Shown here: one piece after another, positions 50,301-59,300 of the stretch | How the letters are laid out: each line of letters begins with the position of its first letter | Position numbering within the stretch: position 1 is the first letter of the stretch | Source of the DNA: Halichondria panicea | Taxonomy: Eukaryota; Porifera; Demospongiae; Suberitida; Halichondriidae | Length of the DNA: 64,000 bases | Direction: 5' to 3' | Assembly (NCBI RefSeq): GCF_963675165.1 | Contig: NC_087379.1 | Span: forward strand, 3,352,201 to 3,416,200 | Notes under the pieces: model-generated | Seen by the model: the letters and a program-made list of their open reading frames with translations, nothing else | Told to the model about the DNA's origin: nothing | The model's database searches: none | Translations under genes and position numbers: made by a program

Positions 50301-53300
50301 AACCTTTCATTAAGTGGGAGTGTTGAACATAAAATAATTATAATTTCAAGGTTGAACTATGTCTGATTATGACTTGTTAGTTGTTATGTTATTATGTCAT
50401 TTAGTCTATACCTTAAGGTGACATATTTTCGCGTGTATTACATTTCTGCTATTTCTGCGAATGAGAGTAAAATCGCAAAAATTAGTACTCGCAAATTAAT
50501 AATTGGCCGCCCTCTTGTTTAATGTATCCAGATCGACATTTCGCAAAAATTATACCAGCAAAATGTATAAAACTGTAAAAACGCAAACAAATCTACCTGT
50601 GAAAATATGTCACCTTTAGGTATTATTCTAGAACATTCTAACAGGCGTTTATTTAACCATGTGTATATATGATCGATTTTTGTCAGTCTTGTCAGTTTCA
50701 TTGAACATAAACATTGAACAAGCCCCCCCCCCTGTATCTGCCCCTGATGTGCACGTGTGTATTATGTTATGTACGCTTGGCACATCCACTGAGGCATTAG
50801 CACCGGTGGTGCTTTCATTTCCTATTTATTGTTACTAATCAGCAGGGGCGTAGCCAGGATTTGAAGGGGGTAGAAGAAAGAGGGCGCGAAGCACTGAAAT
50901 TGTGTCAAACGGAATACACACCTCTTATAAATGACATTATTTGCCTATTTGGGCGTGGCCCAATATCCAGTAGAGAGAAGCTAGCCTATTAATTTTAGCT
51001 ATGTACAAAGTCTTATAGATTTAAGCCAGTAAGCTATAGCTCAGTTTAGAGACTGATTCGTTTTGCTTGCGCACTACAGCTATCGCTAACTGCAGCAAGA
51101 TATGGAAGAGAAGGGGGTGATCAGCAAGATAATCAGATACATTTCTTTGTGTTTTGTACTAGATTTATGCAGGCTATATGGGGGTGCTCGAGCACCTCCC
51201 CTGGCTACGCCCCTGTACTCTACTCAATAACTGATAAAAGTGCATACCTATCAATGTCTTTACCTTATTGAGATCAACATCTCCAGCTAGGTCAGGGTCA
51301 CCATGAGGATATGAATGAACCTGATCCCAATGAGAAGCCACGTTCCTGAAAACTCTCTCTCTCCATCACCCTGAAAGCTTCTTACATGCTCATTTACTCT
51401 AGTAAGTAGCTCTGCAGCTATTTCGTTGCCTTCTTCTTGATAGTAGTATGTAGCATATCTCACTGCTCCTTCTATTCGAATATCATTGTCACTCCAAAAT
51501 GGTGCAACCACAATTTTATTTATTGCTGTATCAGGCACATTTGGAAATGGACTGGGATAGGAATAGCTCCAAGCCTCACCAAACGACACAACTCCGTTTT
51601 CATTTACCTGCATGCACGATAAAAGCAATTGTGTATTGAGAGTGTGAATAGAGCACAACGTACACATAATTATTATAGTGGAATCCTCCGTAAAAATACT
51701 CTCTGGGGACACTGTGATATATAATATAATGCACAAACCACTGAATATAAGTACCATTCTATGAATTCATCAAAATCATACTTGATTCTATACCCTCAAA
51801 ATGTATTTCCAATATTCAGGCACAGTGACAGAGAGAATTGCATGTACATCATAATTTCTATACACATTACAGAATATCTGGATGCGGCAGCTACTTAATA
51901 AGTCTTACGTATGCTGTAGAAATAACTTCATTTCCAAACAGTATTCCATGAGATATAGTAATTGGAGGAGATGAACTGTCTTGCACAGCATTACTAAGTT
52001 CCATCGCCCCTGGGAAATCCCGAAGATTGTAGACGAACAAGGATGAAGCAGAAATCTCTTGCACGTGGCCTATACATAATTCAGTATGGAAACCATAGAA
52101 ATCAAAGGAAAAATATGTCCATAATTATACTTGTTGCATTTTGAGTGGGCAGATCAAAGGAAACACTGTGCCAATATCTGCCATATGGCACAGGTCAAGC
52201 CTTGAACTGTGCCACTATCTAGATACTGGCATAGTATGGCTGAAGTTACCTAAAGCCCACCCTCCACCTAGTAACCTGAAACGGTCCCTTTTATCGGTTT
52301 AACAGATTCAGTGGTAGGCAGAAAACGTTTTTCATGCGTCTGGTGCATTCCACAGCCACCACAAGTAGTTGAAACTAGTTGTCCTATAAAAGGAGTGATG
52401 TGTACACAGAAAGGAATGCCAAGGAATGCAACAAATCAGTTGTTACACAGCTCACTCGTGCGCACATTGGATATATTGGCTCAGTAGTGCCTTTTCCCTC
52501 GAGGCCTGCGGCCCTGGGCCTAAGTCACTACTGAGCCAATATATCCCATGTGGCACTTGTGCATGTGTCACAACTATAACATATACCACATGCAGTACAG
52601 CTATGGCAATCACAGTGGCGACAGTAAGCCAACCACAGAGCTATAATTTATGACGCCCACAAATTAACAGGGTATTATAAAGCACAGTGGTTGAAATACG
52701 GCTCTGCATGTATGTGGTTCGGTCTAAAGTCTGCATGCGGTTGAATCCTCAAGAAAAGTATATAAATGTGGCATTTTTGAATCTATATACATGTATTTGA
52801 TTCCAGACAGGCTAATTGGCAGCTTTTCTATTTTGATCTGCAGCGATAGAGCTATATAATTATAGAGTTTCAGTCTCACGTACATTCAAAACCAGCATAT
52901 TGGCCAGAATCTAGGGGTGACAAAATAATTCACAGGACTGCTGCTTTCAACTCAACACTAAGAGTGCTATAATTATAGCTAGTGAAATAGACACAAAAGC
53001 TGCTATGCCAAGATAGTAGCCAACTACAAACCGCTTTATGTACCATTGATGCTCGTACTCTACAGAAATTATTGTTCCTGCATTACCAGCATTACCTACA
53101 TCACCAGTGTTACCTATACACGTACACCATATAGCTCGTTACTATGATGACAGATTATAGTAGTATGATGTAGAGTAGACTACCGAATTTTATCAGACGT
53201 TAATAATCGTTAGCTAAAAGTGCGTATAATGCATGAACAAAACGAAAAATTGAACTGCACAAGGTGGTTGGTTATGAGACTACTAACTGGCGAAAATTTG

Positions 53301-56300
53301 GATTAGGCCAAGTCGTTTCCAGTCGGAGCTGTATTGAATCAATAGGAAAAAACTGTTCAATCAATCGATTTTCGGCGAGTGTAATCTATATAGCTATTTC
53401 CGTTTTTGCCATAACTACACAGCTATAGAGTTAACTGACACATAATGGGCTCAATCAAGTAGAGTACAGTACATGGTGGAGCAATTGCAGAGTCAGTAAA
53501 CCTTGCGCTAGAGTACAGTGCATCCAGCTTAGAGAGGGAGTACAGGGTGGGTAGCCATGCACCTATTGGTATACAGTCTACTGTAGTTTACCATAACCTT
53601 AAATATACAAGGATGTATACTCACAGATGGCGACTGCAAAACAATTATTATGCATGCGCAAGCGAGGTATACGGTAGTGTGTTTGTGTGTCTGTGTAGAC
53701 TGCTACGGCTGCTCAAGGATGAATCAAGTGCAAGTAGAGTTTCTATAGGCTTCTAGTCATGTTTACTTGGATTTTAGTTCGTGGGTTTACAAAATAATGC
53801 TAGTTATGCCTAGTTTTCATTGGTTTTGCTTACTTGGAATGCCATTGCAGCCTGAAGAGCACGTAGCCAAAATTGTTTACCAAGTGTTGCTGTTTATGTG
53901 ATTTCTCTCTTGGATGCTAGTAGCTACTACTGTACAGCCATTTTTACCATGAGATAGTTCTTATCATACAAAAAACAAATCGAAAAACTATGAATAATCG
54001 AAATACTGTATAAGTAACATTGAATGCCATTACCTATAAGGCTTATAAACACATACAGTTGCTACTCTACTTAGTAGTTAGCTCTGCACTAGAACGCTAG
54101 CTATATTGGTAGCTGCAAGGCTCTGCTGATGCAGCCATTAATTTTAGACTTGAACTTTTGGCATCGATCGTTTTTAACAACAATCATAGTCGATCATTAC
54201 CCACTCCTTGAGTTTGCATGCAGTAAAATTAATTAATGCAAAAATGTTCATCATGACTTGTGTATAAAAGCCATTAGTAGCTTTATGTTTAGTTATGTAG
54301 TTTTGGCATCTCCGCCGAGGCATCAGCACCGGACCTGCGGTGCTTTCATTATACACAGCACAACATAATACTTGAAAATAGATAATTATACATGTTCAAC
54401 GTTCACCTACAATCCCTTTTCTCACTTTAGCCACCTATAGGCGGCATGGCTACTGCTAATGTTCAAAAAATCTTTGTGCACGCTGTGTTGGAGCTATGCA
54501 CACGTGTAGGTATACCAGCACATGCGCATTGCCTTCACGTGGTATTTTTATTGACTGACTAAGCCTCTATAGCTACAATAATGTCATTACAAATTAAGTC
54601 ATGTGTATCTATACTTGCAATATAACGTTCTATAGTTTATAGCTCAGAGCAATCTATAGTACCGGTACTATAGCTCATAGTTCCCTGCTAAATACACTCA
54701 AATGGGACCATAGTGCACTCTTTTTTCACCATTCTCTGCATGCATGCATATAGACTGATAGTAGAAGACAGACTCTGACAGGTGTAGTGCATGCAGCTCA
54801 AGCAATTAGCTTTGGATTACACTCGGCAATAATACACGGCAAGGGCAGATAATTAGTGTTCAATCAGCTGCACCGCGCCTGTATGTTGTACCTCCTCTGC
54901 GATAGAAGAGGAAGAGGGATTGGAAACATTCAGAAGTACCCTCGAAGTATCATACATGTCTTCGCGGTTTTAATCGAGGCTTACTTTTAGCACGGAAGGC
55001 TAACACGAATAATTCATGAGAATTGTTTTGCTGTCTGTAAAAAGTCCACGAGCAGTTCTGCTGCTAAACATCAACTTTCATCTCTTATACTTGCATGAGG
55101 CCATTTAAGACACAGCACACTATTTGTTATATCATATAGGTACTATAGGAACACAAGCATGAAGAGTGCGCTCTGTGTACTTCACATACTACTTCACGAC
55201 GATCGAGATTATGTTTTCTTTGTTTCCAAATTATACCTATACCGTACCCTCGCGAAAATAAGCCCATCTTCACACTATTTGTTATATCATATAGGTACTA
55301 TAGGAACACAAGCATGAAGAGGCGCTCTGTGTACTTCACATACTACTTCACGACGATCGAGATTATGTTTTCTTTGTTTCCAAATTATACCTATACCGTA
55401 CCCTCGCGAAAATAAGCCCATCTTGAATAAACGCCCATCCCCTCTTTTGCTTCGAAGCTCTTGCACGAGGGTATATTCACTCGATTATAAGCCCACCCAG
55501 AATGAAGAGTTTGAGCATACGCAGTAGCTAAATGCCACATGTTGACTATTAATTTTAGTGAAGAAAGTAAGTTTTAGATAGTAGCTAGTAAGACTATACT
55601 CCTTGCTGGACCAAGATCAGACATATAACTTTCTCCGTATAGATCTATTTGCCCTTGAAGATGTATATGCAGGGAACAAGTAGTTCTATAATTATGCAGA
55701 GAAAAGAAAACGCAGAGTCCAAGAAAGTTATCACACAGGCCAATTTTGCAGGTTACCTTGCCTTGGTTTTCTGAAACAAAGTACCTGATAGCTGCTCTGT
55801 AAGAGTATGACCTACCATCCTTTGGGAAGTTTCTGCTACATCTGACATCGACACAAGTGACAAGCAACGAATAGAGTCGGAGTCCACTTCTTCATGTTCA
55901 TTCTCTTATCATGCTTTAATCATACTCATGCATTAGTTTATAACATTGTTGTTGTCAATGAAATGTTCATACTATAAATAAATAAGGAATTGTCATGGAG
56001 CAAAGTGTACCGTACCACCCTCGCGAAAATACGCCCACCCTTTTCTGCAAGAAGTCTAGGCTTTTTAGGGGACTGGGCGTTTAATCGCGAATGGCGAGTT
56101 TTCATTCGAATATATGCCCATCCGCGGCCTCAAATCGAGGTTTACACTTTGCTCTATTATTAATTTCCTTTTAATACATAGTGATGAACATTAAATTTTC
56201 ACTGACAACAACAATGTTACAAACTAATGCATGAGTATGATTAAAGCACGACAAGAGAATGAAGCATGAAGAAGACTCTGACTCTATTCGTTGCGTGTCG

Positions 56301-59300
56301 ATTCAGATGTTAACAGAAACTTCCCGAAGGATGGTAGGTCATACTCCTACAGAGCAGCTATCAGGTAATTTGTTTCAGAAATTAGCCCATGTGATAATTT
56401 TCTTGGACTTTGTGTTTTCGACTACTTGTTCCCTGCATAATTTTTTCTTCAAGGGCAAACTCCATGCATACAGAGAAAGTTATATGTCTGATCTTGGTCC
56501 AGCAAGGACTATAGTCTTACTAGCTGCTACGTACCTACTTTCTTCACTAAAATGAGTAGTTAACATGTGGCATTCAGCTACTGCGCATGCTCAACTCTTT
56601 ATTCTGGGTGGGCTTATAATCGAGTGAAAACACCCTTGTGCAAGAACTTTGAAGCAAAAGAGGGGATGGGCGTTTATTTAAGATGGGCTTATTTTTGCGA
56701 GGGTACGGTACTATCAGGGGGCATGTGATTCAGTAATAGGGGTAGCTCAGAGATGTACGCATTGGACAAAATAATTTTCTCAGGCTTTCGCGGGAGTTGT
56801 GAAGAAATACATGATGGTCCCCAGAGCCACTACGTAGATCATTGTAAACATCACACAGTGGCAGATCCGGGGGAGATCCCAGGGTGCAATGGATCCCCCC
56901 TTTTAGTCTAGCTATTATGGCTTTATAGTACAAGGAGCGTATAGCCAGGAATTTTTGGAAGAGGGGCAAAACTTATCAGCCGCGCAGCGCCGAAATTTTG
57001 ACCGGAATCCACGCCTCTTAATTATGACATCATACTTGACTTCTCTACATAGTTGGGTGTGGCCTGATGTTTTATTTGCCGCATAGCCATAGAAGAAGCT
57101 AGTTTAGCAAAGAACAAGAATTGTCTATAGATTTAGACCAGAATAGCTCACAGTTTAGAGACTAAATCGTTTTGCTTGCCTACTAGCTAGCTAACTGCAG
57201 CAAGATTTGGAAGAAAGGGAGTGCTCAGCAAGATAATCAGCTAAACTAACCTGAGCTGAGTAGTAGAGATCCAGAAAAAGGGGGGCATTTGCCCCCTTTG
57301 CCACCCCTGGCTACGCCACTGACAGCTACCAGCTAGCTCAGTATCGTTTATCAGTTTTTGAAGCTATTGAGCACCACCCACCTACCCAACTAGAGCACTG
57401 AAGTGCTAACCTGACAGAATAAATAGATTTACTGGGTATAAAACCCGATAGTAAATAAGCAACAATTCTACTCCGGTAAAGGATCAATAGTGCCTGGGGG
57501 AAGTAATTATATAATAATTATAATCACTGGACATCACCTAGGATATGGAGTGAATCAGTAAATAAAAGATTAATAGCACCCATAACAAGCACTGGCAAGG
57601 TTAATAGCACTCGGCCTCGTGCAATTAGTAGCCTTAATTGCTATTGCTTGTTACGTGTGCTATTAATCCCATATTGCATGCACTCTTACTACCTTTTATA
57701 TTTAATCAGAATTTATTGCCTGTACATGTCACTGCATGTACGTGTCACAAAAACTAATTTGTGACATTTTATTCACACAGGTAAAGTGGTACCCATGTGT
57801 TATGATCTTTCTTCCTGCCAATCACGTGAGGAGATTGGCTCCAGACTACATACAGACTAAGGGCTAGCTAGAACAGAATTTCCTTGTCGCTCAATTGGAG
57901 CACTTATTAGGCGCTTCTAGATCTATTAGGGCGGTACTGTAGTAAGAAAAAAGACGATGACGATATCATCGGCACATTATCTATGGACAAACACATACAC
58001 ACGGTGAGCTTAATTACTAATTATATTATACCTCTGTGGCTATAACACCATGGAGGCATAATGAAATTGTGTACCCCAAGCTCACCATTAACCGTCAGAG
58101 TGATATTCATCTTTACTGATCCTGCAATGTTGGTTGCCACACAGCTGTAAACACCAGAATCAGAAGCCTCAGAGTATATTAACGTAAGATTGCTCTTAAC
58201 ACTGGTTTCGTTAGTAGAAGTGTCACCGATCAAGAGTTTACTAGCATTGTTTGTGATCACCATGTCGAAATATTCCCACGAAATCTCTGGTTTTGGGATG
58301 CCACTTGTTTCACATGAAAGTGAAACCTGCTCGTCCACAGCAACAGTAACACTAGTGTTGTCACTTATCAGTGAGGGTGGAGCTGCAAAACATAAGCTAA
58401 TATCATGCATGTAGCGTAGTGTGGAAGGGTGATGAAATTTAATCGTAAGTGGGCGGTAACCGCAATTCTCAGTTAGAATGCTCTACAGCAGTCACTTTTG
58501 TATGCCACTAGCTCGATCTAACTGACCTGGCGTACGTGCCTGTATCAAGCTGGCTTAGCTTGTTTACCATTGATTTGACTAAAGAGAATTACCGTATAAG
58601 CTCTTTTTAAGCTAGGCGCCCCTCTAAAGATGCCTAAAGATGCGCCATGAAGCCTCCGAAAGTAATTTTCCAAATGGAGCTCCACCACGTGTGAGTAATT
58701 ATTTTTAGACGGTGCATGGTAAATAGAGGTAAAATGAGCAAACAGATCACAGAATTCATATATGGGCAGCCCCTAAGCCAAAACGAACCACAGTATATAT
58801 ATACCTCTTCAACATGTGCAACCTACGTAAAGGCCTATTGAAAGACCAAAAAACTGCTGCAAGTGCCATATGCACAGTCTATTTGCAAAGCTGTTTTTTT
58901 ACCTCCAATTAGAAGGCGCCCCTTAAAGACGCACCATCCAGCCTTGAAACTAAAATAAGAGAGGGCATGCAACAGCAAATGAGCAGAGTTTAAACGTGGG
59001 CAGATGAATGTGCATGATTGTATGAAATGCTAAAAATAGACATTTCTATTTTTAGCACGTTTTACATATTCACACATTCCTCCGCCCACGTTTGAACTCT
59101 AGCTAGCGCTACATGTAATGAGTTGCATGCCCTTGAAATTATTGTGTTACAAGATCAACAGGCCTTTTTCTGTGCTGAAATACAGCTACAGCTCCCCCTC
59201 CCGCTTATTTGTTTCCGTGCTTTCCCCAGCCAATCCTAACATTGATTGCAAAAGCTTTCATCGTTTAGACTAGTATAACAGTATAGCCATATACCATAAT

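Larger units (their letters stand above)
43304..51263. other. Intron 6 (8.0 kb): copia fragment and MITEs
   Basis: Recognisable parts are a palindrome (about 44685-44747), a PIF/Harbinger-like MITE (44909-45260), a hairpin (46199-46302), a repeat shared with intron 32 (46580-46690), a hAT-like element inside another repeat (47901-48562), the copia fragment (49257-50720) and a hAT-like MITE (50843-51215). At 43400-44650, 45270-46190 and 46700-47690 I see only scattered repeat pieces. Confidence 0.6.
52070..58085. other. Intron 4 (6.0 kb): repeats and a long inverted repeat
   Basis: Contents: a hairpin (52471-52548), a dispersed MITE family member (about 53655-54340, containing GCATGCGCAAGCGAGGTATA), a 155-bp tandem duplication (55116-55424), a 1.3-kb inverted-repeat element (55395-56712) and a hAT-like copy (about 56930-57332). 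At 52600-53600 and 57340-58000 I see no coding sequence. Confidence 0.6.

Noticed and set aside
55574-56555. Two similar proteins on opposite strands (SDLGPA-R-[ST]-IVLLA)
   Set aside because: They are the two arms of the long inverted repeat. No independent coding support was seen.
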